Part shown: positions 20,471-30,194 of the stretch, in pieces
Numbering within the stretch: the first letter of the stretch is position 1
Layout: every line of letters starts with the position of its first letter
Assembly: GCA_947471745.1 (NCBI GenBank)
Contig: CANJKZ010000820.1
Coordinates: forward strand, 3,137,501 to 3,201,500
DNA length: 64,000 nt
Direction of reading: 5' to 3'
DNA from: Closterium sp. Naga37s-1
Taxonomy: Eukaryota > Streptophyta > Zygnematophyceae > Desmidiales > Closteriaceae
Position numbers and translations under genes: made by a program
The notes under the pieces: generated by a model
Told to the model about the DNA's origin: nothing
Seen by the model: the letters and a program-made list of their open reading frames with translations, nothing else
The model's database searches: none

Positions 20471-20710
20471 CCTGCCGTGGTCACGCTTGGGCACCCCACG
20501 CACCAGGGCCACCCAGAACCCAAGGGATAGAATAGACGGGGAAAACATTCGTCGTCAGCGTGCACACAACACACAGCACGCCGGTCACTGCACCAGCTGT
20601 CTAAAAGGGCACGGCACCTATTGCTGCACATCATCGTTACCGTCGCCGATGTCAGCCAGACGAACTTGGCCAATCGCGACGGAGCACCGGTTGAAGGCCC
20701 AAAAGTGCAC
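20471..20710 (-). pseudogene. C2 pol C-terminal tail and 3' untranslated region
   Basis: On the minus strand from 20710, the frame reads a peptide ending RCSVAIGQVRLADIGDGN then DDVQQ and a TAG, closely matching the RNase H tail of the copy at 63.3-63.4 kb (RCSVAISQVRMADVGDGD, DNVQQ). The rest is untranslated sequence ending in GGCAGGGGAG, the polypurine tract next to the LTR start. Confidence 0.75.
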
Positions 20711-21032
20711 TATCGATGTGCACCCTGGTCGACGAACAGCTTCGTCAACCATCCTCGTCGAACTGCTTTGTCGACCACCCTCGTCGACGATGTCACAGTG
20801 GCTCCGCGCAGGTCAACGACCACCTTTGTCGACCACCCTCGTCGACCACCTTGGTGGACCACGCTTGTCGACCACCCTCGTCGACGGTGTCACTGTGATC
20901 CTGCGCAGGTCAACCAGCTTCGTCGACCTGCTCGCCCAAGATGAAGTTAGAAGATGGTCGGCTGCACCTCCCGCATACCTGACCACGAAGTCGGCTTCGC
21001 CCAAGCAAAGGCGGGGACAACTTCCTTCAACA
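20711..21032 (-). repeat. C2 truncated 5' LTR
   Basis: It begins on the minus strand with TGTTGAAGGAAGTTG and carries the GCTTGGGCGAAGCCGACTTC block and GTCGACC repeats, then is cut at about 20711 where pol-tail sequence starts. Confidence 0.65.
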
Positions 21033-21985
21033 ACAAATCGATACGGATGGTACTAAAAAAAAGTGCGCTACTTTCCCATACTGATGGTACTAAGAATAAG
21101 TTCGTTACATTCCTGTAGTAATGGTACTCTAATTAAGTGCTTTACTTACCCATATGGAGGGTACTATAAGTATGTGCGTCACTTACCCATATGGATGGTA
21201 CTAAAAGCACGAGCGGTATTTACCCATACGGATGGTACTGAGAAAATGTGCGTTATTTACCCATACGGACGGTACTCAGAATAAGTGCGTCACATACCCA
21301 TACGGATGGTTCTAAGAGCACGAGCGCTATTTACCCATACAGACGGTACTAATAAAATGTGCGTTACTTACCCATACGGACAATACTCAGAATATGTGCG
21401 TCACTAACCATACGGATGGTACTAAGAGTAAGTGCGTTACTTACCCATACGGACGGTACTAAGAGTAGGTGCAATATTTACCCGTACGGATAGTCCTAGG
21501 AATAGGTGCGTTATATACCCATACAGATGGTACTAAGAGTAAGTGCGTTATTTACTCATACTGATGGTACTAAGAATAAGTGCGTCACTTACCCATAACG
21601 ATAGTATTAGGCGTAATGTGTTTTCTACAATTATGGATGGTACTACAAGTAAGTGCGTTACTTATCTATATGGATGGTACTAAGAGTAAGTGCGTTACTT
21701 GATATATAGATGATACTAAAAGTAAATGTGTTACTTACCCATATGGATGGTACAAAGAATAAGTGCGTTACGTACCCTTACGGATAGTACTAAGAGTGTG
21801 TCAATACTTACCCATACGGACGGTAGTAAGAGTAAGTGCGTTACTTACCCATACTGATGGTATTAAGAGTAAGTTTGTTACATTACTCTACTGATGGTAC
21901 TTAAAGTAAGTGCTTTACTTACCTATATGGATGGTACTAAGAGCAAGTGTGTTTCTTACCCATATGGATGGTAAGGGGAATAAAT
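21033..21985 (+). repeat. 37-bp satellite block 3 (forward)
   Basis: About 26 units of the same satellite, in the same orientation as block 2, so blocks 2 and 3 were probably one array split by the C2 insertion. Variation between units is of the same order as in block 2. Confidence 0.9.
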
Positions 21986-22125
21986 TGTCAACGTACTAAC
22001 TTAGCTTAGCAGGCGGGTTTCACTATAGCACTGGGGTACATATAGCAAACATGAGAAAGTGCATAAGTACACTAAAGCTAAACCTACAGGTAGTTAGAAA
22101 TATATATAAAATATATATCGCGACA
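21986..22125 (-). repeat. Orphan short LTR-like sequence
   Basis: On the minus strand it runs from TGTCGCGATATATATTTT to AGTACGTTGACA, with TG...CA ends, 140 bp and a strong TATA stretch near its start. Immediately before it (minus strand) is TTAAGGGTGTG, a polypurine-like tract. By layout it would be the 3' LTR of a copia-like element lost to the right, similar to Copia-A in size but not in sequence. Confidence 0.45.
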
Positions 22126-22297
22126 CACACCCTTAACTGCCTGCAGCACATAGCTAGAGGAAGTCACACCCCCTGAAGGGGTATAGCTGGCGCAGTGGAC
22201 GACGGCAGAGAGGTAAGTGAGGAGGAGGAGGCGAGAGAGAGAGAGAGGAATAAGGAGAGGAGGTGAGGGGGAGCCACCCGTGGTGAAACCCTCTTTC
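22126..22297. other. Purine-rich flank of B1
   Basis: It contains GAGGAGGAGGAGGCGAGAGAGAGAGAGAG-type simple sequence (given here in words: GAGG and GA repeats) near 22218-22252. No gene. The last five bases CTTTC are the B1 target duplication. Confidence 0.6.
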
Positions 22298-22927
22298 TGT
22301 TGGGTGCAAATTCACATTGCACGGCATCCTGCCGTCTGTTTGTACGAGTATGCGTGTGCGAATGCATTTGGGTGTGGATGGAATGTTCGTGTGTTTGTTT
22401 TCTTTCGCAATTTTCGCTTGATGCATTTGCAGGTACTCGCGCAATGTGCGCTTCGGCACAACATTGTACGCGCTATGAACAGTACAAGCAGAAAGGACGA
22501 GCTCGTAAAGGAACCCAAGATGGAAGCTTTGCGGTTCGGCTTATTTGATTGCGCAGATTCAGTTATATCCAACGCTAGTACGCTAGCACTCGAACGCTAG
22601 GCAAACGCTGTCCGAGCCATAACTTCGTAATGGCAGAACTTTTCGCGAGGCAAGTTGGCTTATTTTATAGCTCTTGGAGCGAGCTTCGATATAGGAAATT
22701 CTCAGCTTAATCCGATCGACGGTCTGCACGATACGCTGCGCGACGTTCAAGGTACTCTTGTTATTTTGGCTAAGTCATTCTTGACTCCTCTCTCTACAAA
22801 CTCGGACCCGAGGATAGGGGCTGGTCTTGTACCAGGCACCCAAGGACCCTTGGAGGTGACCCCGAGGAGAGTTTTTAAGTTTGATTAAGTCTTAATAGCT
22901 TGAGTTTATTAGGCCCTTACACCAACA
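22298..22927 (+). repeat. B1 5' LTR (internally deleted)
   Basis: It begins TGTTGGGTGCAAATTC and ends CCTTACACCAACA. Sequence jumps from AGTTATATCCAAC to GCTAGTACGCTAGC, skipping about 460 bp found in the 3' LTR. The short AAC/CAAC identity at both break points suggests a microhomology-mediated deletion. Confidence 0.92.
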
Positions 22928-22930
22928 AGC

Positions 22931-22942
22931 TGGTATCAGAGC
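22931..22942 (+). promoter_or_regulatory. B1 primer-binding site
   Basis: TGGTATCAGAGC, a perfect match to the plant initiator tRNA-Met primer site, three bases after the LTR end. Confidence 0.92.
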
Positions 22943-22973
22943 TGCGTTATGGTGATCCTCGTTATAGGTAGCT

Positions 22974-23828
22974 ATGGCGGGCAACACCTCGACGGGAGCT
23001 GGTGAATCTTCAGCCCAAGATCGTAGCGGCAGCCAAGATTCTGGTGTTTCAGCGCCAAGGGGAGCGCGAACAAACCAGGGCTCGCTAATCAAGGAGGTGC
23101 TGAAGAACTTCACCGTCGAGAAGTTCAATGGTGAGGGCTATGATGATTGGGCCTGGAAAATGCAATTGTATTTCCGTCAGATCGGTTTGCTGAAACTAAT
23201 GATTGGGGAGGAGCCTAGACCGAGCGACCCCGCGCTGCAGGAAGATTGGGACGAGCGCTCCTCGGCTAGCTACTATTTGAAGTCGCAGAGTTTGGAGCGG
23301 AACCAGCGTCACCACGTTATGCACCTGCTGCCGGAGGTTGAGTGCGGTCCGAAGGCGTGGACCGTGTTGAAGGAGTTGCACGCCCCAACTTCCGTTGTTG
23401 CAACGTTGATGCTGGAGAGGGAGCTGTCCGCGTTGCGCCTGAGCGAAGGAGAGCCGGTGCAACCTGTCCTGGACAAGACCAACCTGCTCTCGCTGCTGCC
23501 GGAATCGTGGCTTCAATTCACGAACGGATTGAGCCTGCCGCAGAACCAGAGCTCGTGGACACTCGAGTGGGTGCGGAAAACGATTCTGGGGGAGGACTTT
23601 CGTCGCCGCCAAACTAAGGGGTGGAGACGACGGCAGCAGCGGCTATGGGATGCAAGGGAGCCGACGTGGCAGAGGACGTGGCTTCGGTGGTGCTGGACGC
23701 GGTGCAAAGAAGGACGACGACTCCAACGACCAACATGGAGGTACCGGCTGGGGTCGCGGTGCGAAATCTGGACGTGGGGGCAAGTCGGGTGCTGGTGGCA
23801 AAATGAAAGGGAGTTGCTGGTATTGTGA
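22974..23828 (+). pseudogene. B1 Gag, N-terminal part
   Basis: Starts MAGNTSTGAGESSAQDRSG, the first ATG after the primer-binding site and the start shared by all Copia-B copies here. Copia Gag features are FTVEKFNGEGYDDWAWKMQL, then KSQSLERNQRHHVMHLLPEV and KAWTVLKELHAPTSV. About 20 residues present in the B5 copy (between VLDK and LSLLP, including GITYPEQTKC) are missing here. After FRRRQ (about 23612) the frame is wrong, and the true Gag continues in the next frame from MQGSRRGRG. Confidence 0.88.
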
Positions 23829-25308
23829 GAAGGAGGGGCACCCCTGGTTTTTGTGCTATAAGAAACCCGATGGATGGACCCCCCAGAATCGTCACCAGGA
23901 TGGCGGCGCGCGGAGGAACCAGAAAAACGGCGCGAGCATGGTCGCCGATTCGTCCGACAACAACCCAAAGAGCAACGGCGGTGCGGAGAAGAAGAAGAAG
24001 CGCACCGCGGGCCAGTTCTTCCATATTGGAGAGCAGGGGGAGCAAGGAGACGCCTCTGCCAAGGTTGGAGCAGAGCTGCACCCCCTGAACTATTGGGTGT
24101 TGGACACGGGCGCTGCTTGGACGATGACGCCGCGCAAGGACCTGCTGGACGACGTACGCGCTGCACCGATCAATGAGGTGTGCTCTGCCTTTGGACACGC
24201 GCTGAAGGTGGCTGGTGCGGTACGAGCTGCATTTAAGGGAGCGGATGGCAAGCCGGTGGTGCTGGACGACGTTCTCCTCGTTCCTGATCTCAAGGCCAAC
24301 CTCATCTCCCTCCGTAAGCTTTGCAAGGCTGGGGTGAGCACTAGCACGGATGGGGCACGCACGTACAAGGGGCAGCTGGGCAATCGGGTGCTTTGGGATC
24401 TGCACGAGAGCAAGGACGTGTTCAGATCCATGTGGCAGCTGCCGGCGTTGGCGTGGCACGGTGGGGGGCAGGCTGGAGAGGGGTCTGCATCCCAGGGGGA
24501 GTGCAACGCCGTTGGAGGGGTTGGTGTGAAAATATCGGCCAGATCTGGGGAGACGGATTGGGCAACGGCACACCGACGCTTGGGGCATGTAGCAATGCCT
24601 TTGCTGAAGCAGCTGGAGAAGGATGGGGTCGTCAAGGGTCTGAAGCTGAATGGCCAGCCACCTGATGACAATTGTGAAATATGCTTGCTATCCAAATTCA
24701 CCCGTTTCCCCTTCCATAGTGTGACTGGCAGGAGCAAGAAGCCTTTAGAGTTGGTCCACATGGACTTGGTGGGACCGCTACCGGTTCAGGGGCACAAGGG
24801 GGAGCGGTACTTTCTGACCATAGTGGATGATTGGAGCAGGCTTATGTGGGCATATCCGCTGAAGCAGAAGGACCATGCCGCCTCTACGATACGGGAAGAT
24901 TGGCTGCCATTCGTGGAGAAGCAAGCGGAGTGTGTGGTGAAGCGGATTAGGACAGATCGGGGTGGTGAGTTCCTTGGAGCTGAGATGACGGCCTGGCTCA
25001 AGAAGCAGGGCATCGAGAGGGAGCTGACCACGGCTTACACCTCACAGTTTAACGGCGTAGCAGAACGGGCGAACCGGACAATTCTGGAGACAGCTAGGGC
25101 GCTGCTCATAGAATCAGGGCTGGGCAACTTGATGTGGCCCCATGCTGTTCGGCACGCTACCGTCGCTAGGAACAGGGTGCTCACAAAGGTTGGGGATGAC
25201 TCGTGGGTGCCGTTGGAGAGGTGGCTTTGGGAGGAAGCCGCCGGCGGACATGCTGAGGATGTTCGGTTGCATGGCAGTCGCCCACGTCCCCAAGACCTAC
25301 CGCAGTAA
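23650..25308 (+). pseudogene. B1 Gag zinc knuckle, protease and integrase
   Basis: Begins in Gag with a Gly/Arg-rich basic stretch (SRRGRGRGFGGAGRGAKK), then a CCHC knuckle CWYCEKEGHPWFLCYK (C-x2-C-x4-H-x4-C) that would bind element RNA. The protease has YWVLDTGAAWTMTP with the D-T-G-A active site and DVLLVPDLKANLISL. The integrase shows the zinc module HRRLGHVAMPLL then CEICLLSKFTRF, and the catalytic D (HMDLVGPLPV), D (RTDRGGEFLGAEM) and E (FNGVAERANRTI). The frame is lost near 25225, where an extra T in CTTTGGG throws it off (VPLERWLWEEA versus VPLERWLGRKP in B2). Confidence 0.92.
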
Positions 25309-26620
25309 GTTGGGGGCGAGTGCAATCTGGTGTGTGCATTTGGGGCTGGCTCCTGAGAGCAAGGGATGGCTGCTGTGGGAACCTTCCAAGGGTGTGTTGT
25401 TTGACAGCAGAGATGTGAAGTTTGTTGAGGGCATGATGTATGGGAGCTGGGAGAAACAGCCGGAGGCCAGGGTATCCCAGCAGATGGAGCAGATCACCAT
25501 GCAGCTGGACCTGACTCCTAGTGTGTGGGAGGAGGGAGAGGAGGCAGCTGGAGAGGGTGGTGATGGAGAGAAGGTGCAGGAGGCATCTGCTGGTGGAGGT
25601 GATGGTGTGGAGACTAGCGGTAGCACTAGTGGAGCTGCTGGATCCGAGGGAGGAGAGCAGCAGCAGGGGAAAACTAAGAAGCTGAAGGGTGTTGTTATGA
25701 GGGGATGGGAGACACCCGTCTCCAGGCCAGGACGTACCCGTATGGCTACTAAGAAGCTGACTGCAGGAGCTGATGTAGCAGAGCAGCAGCTTGGGACAGA
25801 GGAGGCATTGCTGATTCTACCGCATGGCTATGACCCGGATGAGGAGGATGAACCTGCCTACTGTTTTCTTGCCCCTGCACCAGAGGAACCAGCTAGCATG
25901 GAGGAGGCATTAGCTGGACCAGATAGGGAGAAGTGGCTGGTTTCTAGGGATGCTGAGTACCAGAGCCTGCTAGAGAATGGGACATGGGATCTGGTGGTGC
26001 TGCCCGAGGGGAAGAAAGCCATACAGTGCAAGTGGGTGCTAAGGATCAAGACCGATGACAAGGGACAGGTCACCATCTACAAGAGTAGGCTGGTGGCTAA
26101 GGGGTTTATGCAGAAGGAGAAGCAGGACTTCAATGAGATCTTTGCTCCCACTGCCAAACCCCCTACCCTCCGTGTCTTGTTGGCAGAGTCAGAAGTTAGT
26201 GGGAAATTCATCATTCAGATGGATATATCAACGGCATTCCTCAATGGGATTTTAGAGGAGGATGTGTACATGACTCAGCCGCCTGGGTATGAGGATGGTA
26301 CGGGCAGGGTGTGCAAGCTGAAAAAGTCAATCTACGGCTTGAAGCAGGCGCCACGCTGCTGGTACCAGAAGTTGGCAGCTGTTTTAGAGGAGATGGGATT
26401 CAGGACCAGTAGCTGTGATGAGAGCCTCTTTCTCAAGGGGGAGGGGGAGAAGCTGGTGTTGTTTCTGGTCTATGTGGACGACATTCTTCTCTTTAGCAGC
26501 AGCATGAAGGAGATCCAGAATGTGCAGCAGCAGCTGATGGAGAACTTCAAGTGCAAGATCCTTGGGGAGGTAAAGTACTATCTCGGGATGCACGTGGAGA
26601 GGGATCTGGATCACAGGTAG
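25232..26620 (+). pseudogene. B1 integrase C-terminus and RT
   Basis: It continues integrase as RKPPADMLRMFGCMAVAHVP and the KGWLLWEPSKGVLFDSRDVK block, then a variable linker with PETPVSRPGRT-like sequence. RT follows: REKWLVSRDAEYQSLLENGTW, YKSRLVAKGFMQKEKQDFNE, IQMDISTAFLNGILEEDVYM, KSIYGLKQAPRCWYQ, the catalytic YVDD in FLVYVDDILLFSSS and LGEVKYYLGMHVERD. A TAG at 26618-26620 interrupts the same frame, which continues with LKLHQEKFIKELGEKYG to about 26740. Confidence 0.92.
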
Positions 26621-26760
26621 TTGAAGCTGCACCAGGAGAAGTTCATCAAGGAGCTGGGGGAGAAGTATGGGATTGAGAATGAGCGCAAGGTTGCAACTCC
26701 CCTGCCAGCAGAATTCACACAAGGCCCGACATCTCTTTCTCAGTTGGGCAGCTGGCTAGG

Positions 26761-27399
26761 GTGGTGCAGAATCCATCAGAGCAGCAGGTGGATGCAGCTG
26801 AGCGTGTGGTGAAGTATCTGAACTCTCACCCAAGCATTGGAGTTCATTACTCCGCATCTGCACAGGTGAAGCAGAAAGGGGTTGAGGTGCTGAAAGAGAA
26901 GGGGGAGCGGCTTGGAGAAGGCAAGCTGTTTCTCACTTGCTTTACCGATGCTACGTGGGCCTCTGAGAAGAAGGATTCCTCATCTGTAGGAGGATACATC
27001 TGCGTAGTTGGGGGAGGACCTGTTAGTTGGAGGTCAAAGAAGCAGACGGAGACGGCACTCTCTTCCGTGGAGTCAGAGTACATGGCAATGTTTCACGGGG
27101 TGAAGGAGGTGATTTGGCTGAGGAGGCTGTTAGAGGAGATTGGCCAGGAGCAAAAGGTTGCTACGCCGCTGTTTTGTGATAGCAAAGGGGCTCTTGGGAT
27201 GGCCAGAAACGCTGTGCTTCATGGGCTGAACAAGCACATGCGTATCAAGTGGCACTGGCTGCGTAAGGAGGTGAAGAGGGGGACGGTGAATCCGATCTAC
27301 ATCAAGACTCACCAGCAGCCAGCAGAGTTCCTCACGAAGAGGCTTGCGGATGAGCCCCATTGGCGTTGTGTGCGCATGAGTGGAATGAGCATGAACTAG
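26761..27399 (+). pseudogene. B1 RNase H
   Basis: Frame differs from RT because of an indel or deletion near 26740-26760. RNase H features are CFTDATWASEKKDSSSVGGY, WRSKKQTETALSSVESEYMA, a D-S-K-G-A segment and HMRIKWHWLRKEV, ending at HQQPAEFLTKRLADEP and SGMSMN with a stop. The conserved D, E, D residues of copia RNase H appear present. The part between RT and RNase H is shorter than in intact copia elements, so some codons are gone. Confidence 0.9.
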
Positions 27400-27441
27400 C
27401 ATGGAATGATGGGGATGCAGCCGGCAGGCTGAGGGGGAGTG
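27400..27441 (+). promoter_or_regulatory. B1 polypurine tract
   Basis: GCTGAGGGGGAGTG directly precedes the 3' LTR; this is where plus-strand DNA synthesis would be primed. The same tract precedes the LTR in B4 (46.12-46.13 kb, minus). Confidence 0.8.
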
Positions 27442-28533
27442 TGTTGGGTGCAAATTCACATTGCACGGCATCCTGCCGTCTGTTTGTACGAGTATGCGTG
27501 TGCGAATGCATTTGGGTGTGGATGGAATGTTCGTGTGTTTGTTTTCTTTCACAATTTTCGCTTGATGCATTTGCAGGTACTCGCGCAATGTGCGCTTCGG
27601 CACAACATTGTACGCGCTATGAACAGTACAAGCAGAAAGGACGAGCTCGCAAAGGAACCCAAGATGGAAGCTTTGCGGTTCGGCTTATTTGATTGCGCAG
27701 ATTCAGTTATATCTAACTCGAAATTGTACTGTTTTGTTTGGTTGACTATAGTGTAGCAGGGCAAGCACTATAGGGGTACAATTTAGGTGAAGGTTGGATA
27801 TCGTTTGTCTGTATCTGCATGCTACAGGGCCAGGGAAACCAGCGGAACCAGCATTTGGCTGGTTGGGCAAAGACAAAACAGGTTCTGTTTTTAGGACCTG
27901 AATCTGGTTGTTGTTTTCCCAGGTTGGAAAAACAGAACCAGAGGTTGTTTACCAACCTACCACCTGCTGTTTTGTCCAGCCAGGTTGGTTCTGTTGCTTG
28001 GAATTATTTGGGATCATCCTTGGTTGTTCCCAGGTTGATTCCTAAGGACCTTGCTAGCTAGAACTATTTATTCCTTCTCTGTTTGTACCTGGATATAGTC
28101 AATTTGATTCAAGCGAATTCCTCCCTTCCTGGAATTTCGTTTCTACACGGTACAACGGCGGAACGCTACCCGACTCAACGCTAGTACGCTAGCACTCGAA
28201 CGCTAGGCAAACGCTGTCCGAGCCATAAGTTCGTAATGGCAGAACTTTTCGCGAGGCAACTTGGCTTATTTTAAAGCTCTTGGAGCGAGCTTCGATATAG
28301 GAAATTCTCAGCTCAATCCGATAGACGGTCTGCACGATACGCTGCGCGACGTTCAAGTTACTCTTGTTATTTTGGCTAACTCATTCTTGACTCATCTCTC
28401 TACAAACTCGGACCCGAGGATAGGGGCTGGTCTTGTACCAGGCACCCAAGGACCCTTGGAGGTGACCCCGAGGAGAGTTTTTAAGTTTGATTAAGTCTTA
28501 ATAGCTTGAGTTTATTAGGCCCTTACACCAACA
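27442..28533 (+). repeat. B1 3' LTR
   Basis: Full 1,092-bp LTR-B. It contains a nested inverted repeat: GGTTCTGTTTTT (27881-27892) pairs with AAAAACAGAACC (27928-27939), with a second arm pair (AATCTGG/CCAGGTT) inside. A near-palindrome GCTAGTACGCTAGC lies further on. Ends TACACCAACA and the CTTTC duplication. Confidence 0.95.
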
Positions 28534-29205
28534 CTTTCTAACCCCCTTTTACAAAGGGGGATGTGAGAGAGTGATGAGGAGAGGAATTGGGGGGAAGCCA
28601 AGCGCGACGAAACCCCTCTTACGAACCCCCAAATCCCCACACCCATTCAACCACCCCCCTTTAACCGCACCCCCCATTTCAGCCGCCCCCTGGAACCGCA
28701 CTCCCTCCCCCCTTCCTTCCTCCACACCCCTGCCCCACCCACAGTAGTCCCTGCATTGTCCTTCACACGGCAGCCAGCCCCCTCACTCCCCCGTCCCCGC
28801 CACCTCCCCACCACAGCAGCAGCCGCGGGAGGGGAGAGGCAGGGCAGAGGGTGGTGCTGCAGGGGCTCACGACGGCCACCCCCTCCACGCCACCTCCCCC
28901 CTCACAGCGGCAGCCACGGAAGAGAAGGCGATGGGGGAGGGGGGAGGGATGGAGGGAGGGGTGGCAGTGCGGGTGTTGCTGGCGGACATCCCGCCGTCAC
29001 CCCCTTCCCCTTTTCCTCCCCCATACAGCGACTGCCGCTTCAAACGCGCAGGGGCGGGACGGGTGGGGAAGCGTAGGGGGGTCACGGCGGCCATCCCCTC
29101 CACGCCACCTCCCCTCCCATATCCATAGTCGCGAAAGGGGAAGGCGACGGGGGAAGGGGGGGTCCGACGGCGGGTCCGTCGGCTTGATTGTTGGCGCGCT
29201 CGCGG
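28534..29205. other. C/G-rich segment without a gene
   Basis: It starts with a small palindrome (CCCCCTTTTACAAAGGGGG, 28542-28560). It is then C-rich on the plus strand with CCACC and CCTCC runs, and G-rich patches around 28930-28960 and 29150-29165. GCCATCCCCTCCACGCCACC recurs at about 28873 and 29089, so there is a loose internal repeat of 200-odd bases. Open frames on both strands here are compositional. It lies between B1 and the truncated end of C1. Confidence 0.5.
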
Positions 29206-30194
29206 GTCCTTGTCGAGGAACCGCCTACGCAGCTTGTCGGTGTAGCCCTGCTGGTGGAGCCACAACTCCCTTGCCGACCTGTCGCGCACTATCTCCAGCC
29301 CGAGGTACTTCTGCACCGGCGAGATCTCCCGCAGCTCAAAGGCGGCCTCCAGCAGCTCCTTCAGTTCCTTCAGCATCGCTGCAGTTCTGCTGGCGGCGAG
29401 CAGGTCGTTGACGTAGACCAGCACCCAGCAGGTCACCTTGTCGTCTTTGACTTTGAAGTAAAGCGCCGTGTCGACCTGGCTCTTCTTCCAGCCAGCGCCC
29501 AGCAGCACACCGTCGAGAGCCCGATACCACAACAGCGGCGACTGCTTCAGCCCGTAGAGGCTCTTCAGCAGCTTGCACACCCGGCCGGTCCCGTCGTTGA
29601 AGTAGTCCGGCTGGTACATGTACAGCACCCGGTCAAGCTTGCTCTGCAGGAAGACGTTCTTCATGTCGAGCTGCATTAGGTTGAGATTGAGGACGGCGAC
29701 GATGCTGAGGAAGATCCTCAGCGTGACGTAACTGCTCACTGGCGCATACGTCTCGTCGTAGTCGGCGCCATACACGTGCGTGAAGCCCTTGACGACCAGC
29801 CTCGCCTTCTCGCGCTCGATGGTGTCGTCGATGTGGTACTTCGTCGTCAGCACCCACTTGTTCTTCATGATGTTCAACCCAGGTGGGCGTTCGACCAGCT
29901 CCCAGGTCCCCATGCCGATGAGACTGCGGATTTCCTCCTCCATGGCGGCGTTCACCACCTTGCCCTTCCAGCTCACCAACGCCTCCTTCATTGTCATCGT
30001 GGAGATGTCCCAGCGGTGCTCAGGGTCGGCGTGCATATCGGGGTCGAGCTCCGGCAGTTCTTCATCCTCCTCGGCGTCGTCGTACAGCAGGTCGTCGTCG
30101 ACCTCGTTGTACACTGTGGTAAAGGCGGCCGGTACGAAGAAATCAGATGGCCGCCGAAGTCGGCCTGTACGCCGTGGTCCAGGCTAGACCTCCA
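29206..30194 (-). pseudogene. C1 RT
   Basis: Frame differs from the upstream polyprotein, with the change at about 30195-30215. It shows the acidic pre-RT segment YNEVDDDLLYDDAEEDEELP, then MKEALVSWKGKVVNAAMEEE, KARLVVKGFTHVYGADYDET, MQLDMKNVFLQSKL, KSLYGLKQSPLLWYRAL and LVYVNDLLAASRT. The catalytic box is YVND, not YVDD: the first catalytic aspartate is replaced by Asn, which should abolish polymerase activity. The sequence ends after YTDKLRRRFLDKDPR, where unrelated GC-rich DNA begins and extends the open frame by chance. Confidence 0.9.

Larger units (their letters stand above)
19229..21032 (-). mobile_element. C2: internally deleted Copia-C element
   Basis: Minus-strand order is a truncated 5' LTR (20711-21032), the last codons of pol with its 3' untranslated region (20471-20710), and a 3' LTR (19229-20470). 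Everything from the primer-binding site to RNase H is gone. Flanks ACATA (19224-19228) and ACAAA (21033-21037) could be a 5-bp target duplication with one mismatch, and both flanks are satellite. It is a deletion derivative comparable to non-autonomous LTR elements. Confidence 0.65.
22298..28533 (+). mobile_element. Copia-B element B1, full length
   Basis: A 6,236-bp Ty1/copia element flanked by a perfect CTTTC target duplication (22293-22297 and 28534-28538). Order: 630-bp 5' LTR, primer-binding site, Gag, protease, integrase, RT, RNase H, polypurine tract, 1,092-bp 3' LTR. The 5' LTR lacks about 460 bases present in the 3' LTR; over the shared part I count about eleven differences. Gag-pol has three frame changes and one TAG, so it is defective. 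Confidence 0.95.

Noticed and set aside
28542..28560. Palindrome resembling a rho-independent terminator
   Set aside because: Short perfect inverted repeat in non-coding eukaryotic DNA with no upstream gene; no evidence for terminator function.
28756..29411. Overlapping plus-strand Pro/Arg/Gly-rich frames
   Set aside because: They span the GC-rich spacer and the antisense of C1 RT, so they cannot be one gene; composition driven.
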